Shown here piece after piece: positions 35,744-44,154 of a stretch of DNA of 44,667 nt. The stretch covers positions 1 through 44,667 of the forward strand of contig NZ_NUGT01000084.1 of assembly GCF_002574545.1 (NCBI RefSeq), read 5' to 3'. The translations under genes and the position numbers were made by a program. The first letter of the stretch is position 1. Each line of letters opens with the position of its first letter. The notes beneath the pieces are model-generated. The model saw only the letters and a program-made list of their open reading frames with translations. It did no database searches and had not been told where the DNA came from. The stretch comes from Bacillus sp. AFS055030 (lineage in GTDB: Bacteria > Bacillota > Bacilli > Bacillales > Bacillaceae_G).

Positions 35744-37300
35744 ATGAGTATTTTAACTGTTAAAAACTTAAGCCATGGATTCGGTGATCGTGCAATTTTT
35801 AATGATGTATCTTTCCGTCTATTAAAAGGTGAACATATCGGTCTTATTGGTGCAAATGGTGAAGGTAAATCAACTTTCATGAATATCGTTACTGGAAAAT
35901 TACAGCCTGATGAAGGTAAGGTTGAATGGTCTAAAAAAGTACGTGTAGGTTATTTAGATCAGCATGCTGTATTGCAGCCAGGTATGACAATTCGTGACGT
36001 ATTAAAAAGTGCTTTCCAATATATGTTTGATATGGAAAATGAAATTAATGAATTATATGTAAAAATGGCTGATGCAACTCCAGAAGAAATGGAAAAAATG
36101 CTTGAAGATGTTGGTGTTCTTCAAGATACTTTAACAAATAATGATTTCTATATCATTGATGCTAAAGTTGAGGAAATTGGTCGTGGTTTAGGTTTAGATG
36201 AGATCGGACTAGATCGAGATGTAACTGAACTTTCTGGTGGTCAACGTTCAAAGGTTCTTCTATCAAAACTTCTTTTAGAAAAACCAGATATCTTATTACT
36301 CGATGAGCCTACTAACTATTTAGATGAGCAGCATATTGAATGGTTAAAGCGTTATTTACAAGAGTATGAAAATGCTTTTATTTTAATTTCACATGATATT
36401 CCGTTTTTAAATAGTGTTATTAACTTGATTTACCATATGGAAAACCAAGAATTAAATCGTTATGTTGGTGATTATGATAATTTCAAAGGAATTTATGAAA
36501 TGAAAAAATCACAATTAGAATCAGCATATAAACGTCAACAACAAGAAATCTCTGAACTAAAAGATTTCGTTGCACGTAATAAAGCGCGTGTTTCTACACG
36601 TAATATGGCTATGTCTCGCCAAAAGAAACTTGATAAAATGGATGTAATTGAGCTTGCACGTGAAAAGCCAAAACCAGAATTCAACTTCAAACCAGCTCGT
36701 ACTTCAGGTAAATTAATATTTGAAGCAAAAGATTTAGTAATTGGTTATGACGAGCCTCTATCTAAACCTTTAAATCTACGTATGGAACGTGGACAGAAAA
36801 TTGCTTTAGTTGGTGCGAACGGTATCGGTAAAACGACGTTAATGCGTAGTTTACTTGGTGATATTAAACCAATTTCTGGTGAAGTAGAACGCGGTGAATT
36901 CCTTCACATTGGATACTTCGAACAAGAAGTAAAAAGTGATAATAATAAAACATGTATTGATGAAGTTTGGGATGAATTTCCATCATTTACACAATATGAA
37001 GTTCGTTCAGCACTTGCAAAATGTGGTTTAACGACAAAGCATATTGAGAGTAAAGTTGCAGTTTTAAGTGGTGGAGAAAAGGCGAAAGTTCGTTTATGTA
37101 AGTTAATTAATCAAGAAACAAACTTACTTGTACTCGATGAGCCTACTAACCATTTAGATGTAGATGCTAAAGAAGAGCTAAAACGTGCACTAAAAGAGTA
37201 CAAAGGAAGTCTTTTAATTATCTGTCACGAACCTGAATTCTACCAAGGTTTAGTAACAGACGTATGGAATGGCGAAAACTGGACTACTAAGGTGTTTTAA
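35744..37300 (+). CDS. ABC-F family ATPase, YfmM-like
   Basis: A 518-aa protein with two ABC ATPase domains and no membrane segment. Domain 1: Walker A GANGEGKST (about 36-44), signature LSGGQRSKV, Walker B ILLLDEPTNYLD. A charged linker (about 250-320, KRQQQEISELKDFVARNKARVSTRNMAMSRQKKLDKMD) precedes domain 2 with GANGIGKTT, LSGGEKAKV and LLVLDEPTNHLD. ABC-F proteins bind the ribosome E site and relieve stalling or antibiotic block. The N-terminus and the 518-aa length resemble B. subtilis YfmM as I recall it. Not a transporter. It ends in a strong shared terminator. Confidence 0.92.
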   Translation: MSILTVKNLSHGFGDRAIFNDVSFRLLKGEHIGLIGANGEGKSTFMNIVTGKLQPDEGKVEWSKKVRVGYLDQHAVLQPGMTIRDVLKSAFQYMFDMENEINELYVKMADATPEEMEKMLEDVGVLQDTLTNNDFYIIDAKVEEIGRGLGLDEIGLDRDVTELSGGQRSKVLLSKLLLEKPDILLLDEPTNYLDEQHIEWLKRYLQEYENAFILISHDIPFLNSVINLIYHMENQELNRYVGDYDNFKGIYEMKKSQLESAYKRQQQEISELKDFVARNKARVSTRNMAMSRQKKLDKMDVIELAREKPKPEFNFKPARTSGKLIFEAKDLVIGYDEPLSKPLNLRMERGQKIALVGANGIGKTTLMRSLLGDIKPISGEVERGEFLHIGYFEQEVKSDNNKTCIDEVWDEFPSFTQYEVRSALAKCGLTTKHIESKVAVLSGGEKAKVRLCKLINQETNLLVLDEPTNHLDVDAKEELKRALKEYKGSLLIICHEPEFYQGLVTDVWNGENWTTKVF

Positions 37301-37308
37301 TTTAATAC

Positions 37309-37350
37309 AAAAAAGAGAGACGAAAAAATTGTTTCGATCTCTCTTTTTTT
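37309..37350. terminator. Bidirectional terminator
   Basis: AAAAAAGAGAGA-CGAAA (37309-37325) pairs with TTTCG-A-TCTCTCTTTTTT (37332-37349), with long A and T runs. It ends the ABC-F gene and the convergent nitroreductase gene. Confidence 0.92.
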
Positions 37351-37354
37351 GTTT

Positions 37355-37948
37355 TTAAAGTGAAATATTTTGACTTAGCTTTGAAGTCCATTCACTTGGG
37401 TGTTTTCTTTTCTTTGTTCCTTTTGGGATTGAATTGATATAACCGATATGAAGAGCTCCTAAAATTTTTCGATTTTCTGGTATGCCCATCTCTTTGTAAA
37501 ATTGTTTATCAAAAATATAAGGGTTTGTACGCCAAACCATTCCAATATTTTTTTCCCAAGCTGCTAATTGTAAATTTTGTACAAATGCACAGGTTGCTCC
37601 GATCGCTTCTAAATTTTTCTTTTCATTTACTGAGTGATCTGTCGTTATAATTAAGTGCAAAGGTGTGTCAACGATATACGTTTTAAAGAATTCTGTTGAT
37701 TTTTTTATTTTCTCAACTGTATATGTTTCAGTTAATTCCATTCTTTCGTAACTTTCTACAATTTTTGAAGCATAATATTCTTTTTCTTTCTCTTCTGAAA
37801 CCATAATAAATTGCCAAGGCTCTTCTTTACTGTGGAAAGGAGCATAAGATGCTGCCCCAAGTAGCTCCATAAATTCTTCCATATTAATTGGATCCTTTTT
37901 TGTATCTCTAATCGTTCTTCTATTTTTAATAAAATTTAATATCGACAT
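37355..37948 (-). CDS. Nitroreductase family protein
   Basis: FMN-dependent oxidoreductase of 197 aa. NRRTIRDTKKDPI (9-21) is the FMN-binding start of the family, AASYAPFHSKEEPWQFIMV (32-50) the middle motif, and GATCAFVQNLQLAAWEKNIGMVWRTN plus GALHIGYINSIPKGTKKRK the end. It likely uses NAD(P)H to reduce a quinone, nitro or flavin substrate. AAGGGG lies 10 nt before the ATG. A Fur-box-like palindrome covers its promoter, so iron control is likely, unusual for this family and suggestive of a role in iron metabolism. Confidence 0.88.
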   Translation of the reverse strand: MSILNFIKNRRTIRDTKKDPINMEEFMELLGAASYAPFHSKEEPWQFIMVSEEKEKEYYASKIVESYERMELTETYTVEKIKKSTEFFKTYIVDTPLHLIITTDHSVNEKKNLEAIGATCAFVQNLQLAAWEKNIGMVWRTNPYIFDKQFYKEMGIPENRKILGALHIGYINSIPKGTKKRKHPSEWTSKLSQNISL

Positions 37949-37983
37949 TGAACGTTTTCCCCTTATTCTCTTATCTTAAATTC

Positions 37984-38013
37984 ATTATAAATGTAAATGA
38001 TAATCATTTTCAA
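37984..38013 (-). promoter_or_regulatory. Nitroreductase promoter overlapped by a Fur box
   Basis: Minus strand: TTGAAA (38008-38013), 18 nt, TATAAT (37984-37989). The plus strand reads TGATAATCATTTTCA at 37998-38012, one mismatch from the 7-1-7 Fur consensus TGATAATNATTATCA, lying over the -35 box and spacer. Iron-loaded Fur should block the promoter. Confidence 0.75.
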
Positions 38014-38144
38014 CCTAACTTTGAAATTTTGATTACTTTCTTAGACGACTTAATCCTTTTTCACTACACAAAATCATTCCATAACTATGTATATGTAATT
38101 AAAATTAGAAAGACTGTGTTTTTAGTTCTGCAATCAATCCAAAA

Positions 38145-38184
38145 AGAAAACAGGTATTGAAGATCAATTTTTCTTCAATACCTG
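38145..38184 (-). terminator. Intrinsic terminator of argS
   Basis: CAGGTATTGAAG (38151-38162) pairs perfectly with CTTCAATACCTG (38173-38184); the minus strand continues TTTTCTTTTT. It begins 6 nt after the argS stop. Confidence 0.92.
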
Positions 38185-38189
38185 TTATT

Positions 38190-39878
38190 TTACATTTCTT
38201 TTGGAGCACGAATTCCTAATAATCTTAGTCCTTCTTCTAAAACAATCGAAACAACTTTAATTAATGCTAATCTACTCTCTAATTGGTCATCATTTGTTAA
38301 AATATGCGTATTTCCATAATATTTATTGAAGCTTTGTGCCAAATCTATTGTATATTTAGCAATTACAGATGGTTCAAATTGTTCAAAACTACGTGTAACT
38401 TTATTAGGGAACTCAAGGATTTGTTTTATGATGTCCCAACTATATGAATCATCTAGTCCATCTTGTTTATTTAAATCCTGTGATGAAGCTTTCTCTAAAA
38501 TTGAATTTGTTCTCGCAATTGAGTATTGTACATATGGCCCTGTTTCACCTTCAAATTTTAGCATCTGATCTAATGAAAATTCGATATTATTCATACGATC
38601 ATTTTTTAAATCTTGGAAAATGATTGCACCGACTCCAACCATTTTTGCAACTTCTTCTTTATTTTTTAATGTTGGATTTTTTTCTGCAATATTTTGACTA
38701 GCTAAACTAATCGCTTCCTCAATTACCTCTTCTAATAGAACAATTTTCCCTTTTCGTGTAGACATTTTTTTACCATTTTGTAGAATTAAACCGAATGGCA
38801 CATGTACCATTTCATTTGCCCATTCGTAACCCATTTTCTTCAAAACTGTAAATACTTGGTCAAAATGCAATGCTTGTTCTCCACCTACAACATACACCGC
38901 TTTATCAAAATCATATGTTTCTTTACGATAAAGTGCAGCTGCTAAATCTCTTGTTGCATACAGTGTAGCTCCATCAGATTTTCTAATTAAGCACGGCGGT
39001 AATTCCTTTTCCGTTAATTCAACAACATCGGCACCTTCTGATTCCACTAAAAGGTTTTTTTGCTCTAGAAGTTCAATAATTCGCTCCATTTTATCATTGT
39101 AAAATGCTTCTCCGTTGAAGCTGTCAAAGTTAACTCCTAATAAATCATAAACTAACATGAATTCTTTAAGAGACTCATCACGAAACCACTTCCATAAATG
39201 TAGGGCTTCTTCATTTTTTTCCTCTAATTGCTTAAACCAACTTCTAGCTTCTTCTTCAAGTTGGGGCTCTTTTTCAACTTCTTCATGAAATTTAACATAT
39301 AATTTTAGAAGTTCCTTGATCGGATTTTCTTTTACTGCATCTTGATTACCCCAAAGTTTATAAGCAACAATTAATTTCCCAAACTGTGTTCCCCAGTCTC
39401 CAAGGTGATTAATTTTTATTGATTTATACCCATTTTTTTCAGCTATTTTAGCAATTGAATTACCAATCATTGTTGAACGCAAGTGCCCCATCGAAAATGG
39501 CTTTGCAATATTTGGTGAGGAACAATCAATCGCAACCGTTTTGTCTTTTCCAACTACTTGGTTTCCATAATCCTTCCCTTGACCGAGAACTAATTCAATT
39601 ACTTGCTTACTAACTAGCTTTTTATTCAAAAAGCAGTTTACATACGGGCCGTTCGCTTCTACTTTTTCAATTAAATCATGATTAATCTGTAGTGCAATTT
39701 CTTTTGCAATCAGAACTGGAGATTTTTTTAATGCTTTTGCTAATTGGAAACACGGAAATGCTAAATCACCTTGATCTGCATAATGCGGTTTTTCAATAAG
39801 TGAATTAATTTCTGTTAAAGATAAAGATCCATTTAAAGCTTTTTCAATTTGTTCACTATACATATTTACATAATTCAT
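38190..39878 (-). CDS. argS: Arginyl-tRNA synthetase
   Basis: Class I synthetase that charges tRNA-Arg. The 562 aa have the N-terminal additional domain (1-105), the HIGH-like motif SMGHLRS (about 130-136) after SSPNIAKPF, the KMSKS-equivalent KMSTRKG, and the C-terminal DALR anticodon helices ending VVSIVLEEGLRLLGIRAPKEM. The ATG at 39878 is chosen: AGAGG lies 10 nt upstream, while the TTG at 39887 falls 2 nt after the site. It stands behind a T-box leader, so synthesis should rise when uncharged tRNA-Arg accumulates. It may be a second argS; this cannot be told from the window. Confidence 0.95.
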   Translation of the reverse strand: MNYVNMYSEQIEKALNGSLSLTEINSLIEKPHYADQGDLAFPCFQLAKALKKSPVLIAKEIALQINHDLIEKVEANGPYVNCFLNKKLVSKQVIELVLGQGKDYGNQVVGKDKTVAIDCSSPNIAKPFSMGHLRSTMIGNSIAKIAEKNGYKSIKINHLGDWGTQFGKLIVAYKLWGNQDAVKENPIKELLKLYVKFHEEVEKEPQLEEEARSWFKQLEEKNEEALHLWKWFRDESLKEFMLVYDLLGVNFDSFNGEAFYNDKMERIIELLEQKNLLVESEGADVVELTEKELPPCLIRKSDGATLYATRDLAAALYRKETYDFDKAVYVVGGEQALHFDQVFTVLKKMGYEWANEMVHVPFGLILQNGKKMSTRKGKIVLLEEVIEEAISLASQNIAEKNPTLKNKEEVAKMVGVGAIIFQDLKNDRMNNIEFSLDQMLKFEGETGPYVQYSIARTNSILEKASSQDLNKQDGLDDSYSWDIIKQILEFPNKVTRSFEQFEPSVIAKYTIDLAQSFNKYYGNTHILTNDDQLESRLALIKVVSIVLEEGLRLLGIRAPKEM

Positions 39879-39902
39879 AATGATCAATCCTCTCCAAAAT
39901 AT

Positions 39903-40135
39903 AAAAAACCCGTCTCTATTATAAGAGACGGGTCTAACTAATCCGCGGTACCACTCTAATTGTTCAAATATATTGAACCAGCTTAAAATTTGTTAACGAG
40001 GTCTTCCCCGGCAAAGTCCTACTATAAATTCAGACTAGCTTCTCCGAAGTGCGCTTCATCTTATTCGCTCTGTTAGGCTTCCACCATCCCCAACTCTCTA
40101 TAAGATCAACATAAGATTACTCTCTTCATCTAAAA
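39903..40135 (-). promoter_or_regulatory. T-box riboswitch leader of argS
   Basis: Minus strand. Stem I starts at about 40130 with GATGAAGAGAGTA; the upper helix ATCTTAT/ATAAGAT brackets a specifier loop containing GAAGCGCAC, where CGC (Arg) followed by A is the likely specifier codon. GATGGTGGAAGC is in the stem I loop region. The T-box core AGAGTGGTACCGCGG is at 39943-39957. The terminator CCCGTCTCT/AGAGACGGG (39909-39932) with TTTTTT follows. Uncharged tRNA-Arg should favour the antiterminator. Confidence 0.93.
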
Positions 40136-40162
40136 ATTTTCAATATTCATTTTTTCTATTTA

Positions 40163-40190
40163 ATCATATCTAATGTAGAAATTCAAGCAA
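40163..40190 (-). promoter_or_regulatory. Promoter of the argS T-box transcript
   Basis: TTGCTT (40185-40190), 16 nt, TATGAT (40163-40168) on the minus strand, about 30 nt before stem I. Confidence 0.6.
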
Positions 40191-40262
40191 GAATTTTTTT
40201 AAACTCTATGAAATGCACCAATTGTTGACAACCTTAATAACATAGAAATTGAGGTGGAATTC

Positions 40263-41348
40263 ATGAAAAAAAAACCAATAACTTTAAGTCTTTGTATGAT
40301 TGTTAAAAACGAAGAAGCTGTACTTTCCAGATGTTTATCATCTGTATCTAATATAGTAGACGAAATTGTCATTATTGATACTGGTTCAACAGATAAAACG
40401 AAGGAAATTGCTAAAAAATTTACAAATTCAATATATGATTTTACTTGGATCAATGATTTCTCAGCTGCAAGAAATTTTGCATTTTCTAAGGCAACGAAGG
40501 ATTATATTATGTGGCTAGATGCGGATGATATTATCACTGATGAAAATGCGAAGAAGTTACTTAAATTAAAAAAGTCATTAACTAAAAATGTCGACGCTGT
40601 CAAAATGAAATATCATCTAGCGTTCGATGAAAATGGTAATCCTAGCTTTAGTTCAGTAAGGAGTCGAATCGTTAAGCGCGAAAGAAACTTTAAATGGATT
40701 GGTTTCGTTCATGAATATTTAGAGGTCTACGGCGAGATTATCCAATCAGATGCCGCAATTATTCATCAAAAAGACAAAGAATATTCAGATCGAAATTTAA
40801 AAATTTATGAAAACGCAATTTCTTCCGGAAAAGAATTAAGTCCTCGCGACAAATACTATTATGCAAATGAATGCGTTGATCATCAGTTATTCGAAAAGGC
40901 AATTAAATGGTATGAATTGTTTCTTGATGAAGGCAAAGGCTGGTATGAGGATAATATTCAAGCCTGTGGAAAATTGGCAGACTGCTATTTAAATACAAAC
41001 GAATTAGAAAAAGCTATTAGCAGTTGTCTACGCTCATTTTCTTATGATGGACCACGAGGAGAAAACTGCTGTCGATTAGGATTTATTTATCTTCAACAAG
41101 GAGATTACACACGAGCAATTTCATGGTATAAACTTGCTACGCTAGTTGAAGTACCTAAAAATAGCCCTTTTATAAATATGGCTTGTTACACTTGGTTACC
41201 TAATCTACAGCTATGTCTTTGTTATAGTCGATTAGGAGATCAATTAACTGCTAGAAAATATAATGATGTGGCAGCAAGTTTTGTTCCGAATAATCCTTCT
41301 GTTCTACACAACCAAGCGTATTTCCGCTCATATTTTAAAGAACAATAA
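40263..41348 (+). CDS. Family 2 glycosyltransferase with TPR-like C-terminal half
   Basis: A 361-aa cytoplasmic sugar transferase. The N-terminal GT-A domain (1-155) starts LSLCMIVKNEEAVLSRCLSS and has IDTGSTDKT, NDFSAARN and the metal-binding DxD in WLDADD (84-89), then KWIGFVHE (144-151), typical of SunS-like and related protein glycosyltransferases. From about residue 185 repeated helices (LFEKAIKWYELFL, ELEKAISSCLRSF, DYTRAISWYKLA) form TPR-like units likely to hold the acceptor. The ATG at 40263 is chosen with GAGG 8 nt upstream. All active-site motifs are intact. The likely acceptor is the nearby collagen-like protein. Confidence 0.85.
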   Translation: MKKKPITLSLCMIVKNEEAVLSRCLSSVSNIVDEIVIIDTGSTDKTKEIAKKFTNSIYDFTWINDFSAARNFAFSKATKDYIMWLDADDIITDENAKKLLKLKKSLTKNVDAVKMKYHLAFDENGNPSFSSVRSRIVKRERNFKWIGFVHEYLEVYGEIIQSDAAIIHQKDKEYSDRNLKIYENAISSGKELSPRDKYYYANECVDHQLFEKAIKWYELFLDEGKGWYEDNIQACGKLADCYLNTNELEKAISSCLRSFSYDGPRGENCCRLGFIYLQQGDYTRAISWYKLATLVEVPKNSPFINMACYTWLPNLQLCLCYSRLGDQLTARKYNDVAASFVPNNPSVLHNQAYFRSYFKEQ

Positions 41349-41484
41349 ATCATCCTCTAATCATTATTTCTTAAACTCTACTGTTTAAAAGTCACAATAA
41401 GTGAATTGGATACTACTTATTTAGTAAATCAACATAAATAGATCATCAATCATTTAATACAAAATAATAAGAAAGGGTGATAGC

Positions 41485-42525
41485 TTGATCACAGTCAGTT
41501 TATGCATGGTTGTACAAAATAATGAAGCCACAATTGAAAGATGCCTTCGTTCAGTTAGTAGCATAGTTGATGAAATTATCATCGTTGATATGAATTCCCA
41601 CGATCGAACGATTGAGCTAGCAAGACAGTTTACAGACAATATACATGCCTTTGATGGTGTGGATGAACTAGAAGCATTAAATGTTTCAAAATCTTTGGCA
41701 ACAAAAGACTTTATACTTTTACTAAACCATAGTGAAGTTTTACTAGATCATGATCGTTTAAATTTTTCTAAGCTAAAACAGTCATTAAACAATGAAGTTT
41801 ATAATGTAGATTTTGATTATCAAATCGGTTGGAATGTAGAAAGCAAGCAAAAAACTAGTAGATTATTTAAAAGATTAAGTTCAAATAGTAGTTCTCCAAA
41901 TACAGAATCATTTTCTACTAATCTCCTTATTACTGATCTTCCTTTTACACAAAATGCAAAAGAAAATATTCAAATTTATGAACAAATGTTAAGTAATCAC
42001 ATTAATCTTTCTACGATGGATTTATTTTATTATGCAAAAGAGTTAAGTACAAATCGTCAACATGAACAATCAATAAAGTATTTTTTAAAATTTTTGAGAT
42101 TAAATCAGCCATTTGAAGAACTTAATATCCTTGCTTGTCATTATATTGCTAATTGTTATCACGAGTTTAATCTAAAAGACTTAGAAACTACTTGGTTATT
42201 AAAATCGCTTAAATATGGCAATACTCATCCAGAAACATGTTGTAGATTGGCTTATACATTTTTTGAAAAAAATAATTTTGATTCAGCCATTTATTGGTAT
42301 AAAGAAGCAACATTAAATAAGGTTAACGATCGTTTAATTCATCACAACCCATCATGTACCACTTGGCTGCCACATTTACAACTGGCAGTTTGCTATGACA
42401 GAATAGGTGAATTACGCCTTGCAAATGAGCATAATGAATTTGCCTATCAATTTTATCCAACACACCCAAGTATTCTTTCAAATAGAGAGTACTTTTCAAA
42501 TAGATTAAATAACGAAGGCAGCTGA
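41485..42525 (+). CDS. Degenerate glycosyltransferase paralogue (pseudo-enzyme)
   Basis: A 346-aa paralogue of the preceding gene: VSLCMVVQNNEATIERCLRSVSSIVDEI and the TPR-like half (SIKYFLKFLRL, FDSAIYWYKEATL, TTWLPHLQLAVCYDRIGE) align well. The catalytic positions are changed: DTGSTD became DMNSHD, the NDFSAARN helix is lost, WLDADD became LLLNHSE (residues 78-84), and the W-x-G-x-x-HE block is replaced by a Ser/Asn-rich stretch. The frame is open throughout, so it is probably a functional non-catalytic protein. TTG start with AAAGGGTGA just upstream. The two genes are 136 nt apart, same strand. Confidence 0.8.
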   Translation: MITVSLCMVVQNNEATIERCLRSVSSIVDEIIIVDMNSHDRTIELARQFTDNIHAFDGVDELEALNVSKSLATKDFILLLNHSEVLLDHDRLNFSKLKQSLNNEVYNVDFDYQIGWNVESKQKTSRLFKRLSSNSSSPNTESFSTNLLITDLPFTQNAKENIQIYEQMLSNHINLSTMDLFYYAKELSTNRQHEQSIKYFLKFLRLNQPFEELNILACHYIANCYHEFNLKDLETTWLLKSLKYGNTHPETCCRLAYTFFEKNNFDSAIYWYKEATLNKVNDRLIHHNPSCTTWLPHLQLAVCYDRIGELRLANEHNEFAYQFYPTHPSILSNREYFSNRLNNEGS

Positions 42526-42547
42526 GGATCTCTCAACTGCCTTTTCA
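42515..42547. terminator. Terminator overlapping the stop codon
   Basis: AAGGCAG-C-TGAG (42515-42526) pairs with CTCA-A-CTGCCTT (42532-42543), followed by TTCATC. The stop TGA of the upstream gene (42523-42525) is inside the stem. It also lies after the convergent glycosyltransferase-methyltransferase gene. Confidence 0.75.
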
Positions 42548-43924
42548 TCATTTTTTCTTTACTAACAAGAGCATATCATATATTTCAAGATTTGAAGTTA
42601 GTTGTTCAAGATTTATTCCAAAGCTATGAGCTAAATGAACTACTTCTTCAAAAAACAACATAATATTTAAATCTACATTTATATTTTCATTCTTTTTCCT
42701 CGTCACTTCAAATTGGTCAGTGGGAAATAGTGTATTAATTGTTGCAGATGTGAAAAATCTTATATTTTCTTTTTTCAAAATACCAGCGTGTATATAATTC
42801 CATTGACCTTGTAATAATTGAAAGAGAACTTCTCCGTGGGAAACATTTGGAACTCTACAAATAATTGAGCCAGATGGTTTTAAAAGATTAGTTATTTTTT
42901 TTATAAAACTCCAAGGATCAACAAGTTGGTTTACAATATTATCAATTATGATTAAATCAAAATACGCCTCTGGGTAACTGTGGGGAACTTCATCAATACT
43001 AATTGTATCAACCCTCTTATAAAATTGTGATGCAATTGAAGATAATTCTGAATCGCTTTCTGTTCCATATAATTCACAATTGTATAGATTTTTAATTTCT
43101 AAACCAGTTGCTCCGGCTAAGCAACCAATTTCTAAAACATTATTTATATTACCTGGTACCATTTCAATAATTTCCGTCTTTGGATACCCAATATCGATTA
43201 AATTATTTCCCCACTTTTCGATATATTTCATTCTATTTTCAACATATAGATGATTTATATTAATATCACTATTTCCATTGAATGTCATGTGCCCGTAATG
43301 ATGAACAAATGAATCTAATGCAATATGCAATTCATAGCCTTCTAAAATAGTTCTTAAACAAATATCATCATCTTCAAATGAACCTAGTTTAAACCTTTCA
43401 TCAAATCCTACTAATCGATCAATTAATTCACGTCTTACTAATAAACAAAATCCTACTAATCTTAATACTTGCTTAGACATTCCTTTAACACTTGCACAAT
43501 ATCTTAATGAAAAATCATTGATTTCTTGGTCATTTTGATAATCAACATTAATTCGCTGCAATCCACTTACATAATTACTTACAGGCCCAACCATGCCAAT
43601 TTTATCATTACTATATAAAAGAGTAAGCATTGCATCTAACCAATTTTCTGTAACGATTGTATCATTATTTAAAAATAATAGGTTATCACCTGTAGCGACT
43701 TCAATTCCTTGATTACAACCTTTCGCAAACCCCATATTGCTCTCATTAAAGATTGTAATAAATGAAGGATTATTTCTTAAATATTCTCGTGTGCCATCAG
43801 TCGATCCATTATCAATAACAATGATTTCTACTTCATCTTTCTTTGTATATTTTGCAAGACTTTCAAAGCATTTTTTCGATACCTCTAGCTGATTATAAGT
43901 TAAAATAATAATGCTAGTTTTCAT
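42548..43924 (-). CDS. Glycosyltransferase-methyltransferase fusion
   Basis: A 458-aa two-domain protein. Residues 1-245 form a GT-A family 2 glycosyltransferase: TSIIILTYNQLEVSKKCFESL, VIDNGSTDGT, the metal motif FLNNDT (84-89) and FEDDDICLR (183-191). Residues 260-400 form a SAM methyltransferase with motif I VLEIGCLAGATG (263-274), ESD and YFDLIIIDNIVNQLVDP. The fusion suggests that a sugar is transferred and methylated in one pathway, as in exosporium and flagellin glycans. AAGGTG is 8 nt before the ATG. It is convergent with the two other transferases and beside the collagen-like gene. Confidence 0.88.
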   Translation of the reverse strand: MKTSIIILTYNQLEVSKKCFESLAKYTKKDEVEIIVIDNGSTDGTREYLRNNPSFITIFNESNMGFAKGCNQGIEVATGDNLLFLNNDTIVTENWLDAMLTLLYSNDKIGMVGPVSNYVSGLQRINVDYQNDQEINDFSLRYCASVKGMSKQVLRLVGFCLLVRRELIDRLVGFDERFKLGSFEDDDICLRTILEGYELHIALDSFVHHYGHMTFNGNSDININHLYVENRMKYIEKWGNNLIDIGYPKTEIIEMVPGNINNVLEIGCLAGATGLEIKNLYNCELYGTESDSELSSIASQFYKRVDTISIDEVPHSYPEAYFDLIIIDNIVNQLVDPWSFIKKITNLLKPSGSIICRVPNVSHGEVLFQLLQGQWNYIHAGILKKENIRFFTSATINTLFPTDQFEVTRKKNENINVDLNIMLFFEEVVHLAHSFGINLEQLTSNLEIYDMLLLVKKK

Positions 43925-44059
43925 TCATTTAACACCTTCTTAGTATCTCACTTCATTAGCAAGTATGATTTCTTTTACTTTCATTTATCTAAATACCCAT
44001 GCAATAATTAATGTATTCAGTATGGAAATATTTGGTCAGCACTAATTTTTTAATAAAAA

Positions 44060-44109
44060 AATCCTCATTAATTTATTCGAATAGATTACTATTGAATAAT
44101 TAATGAGGA
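44060..44109 (-). terminator. Intrinsic terminator of the collagen-like gene
   Basis: TCCTCATTAATTTATTC (44062-44078) pairs with GAATAATTAATGAGGA (44094-44109) with one bulge. The minus strand ends in TTTTTTTATT. Confidence 0.85.
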
Positions 44110-44154
44110 CTGTCATCACCTAAATATTGGACTACTAATCTCTAAGAGTGATCG

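Noticed and set aside
37948-38160. Plus-strand open frame of 70 codons in the nitroreductase-argS gap
   Set aside because: Begins inside the nitroreductase start, runs over its promoter and into the argS terminator; no ribosome site or recognisable protein.
40200-40262. Possible sporulation sigma-factor promoter before the first glycosyltransferase
   Set aside because: CATA-like elements occur but spacing and -35 do not fit sigma-E or sigma-K; the TTGACA there has no -10 at the right distance.
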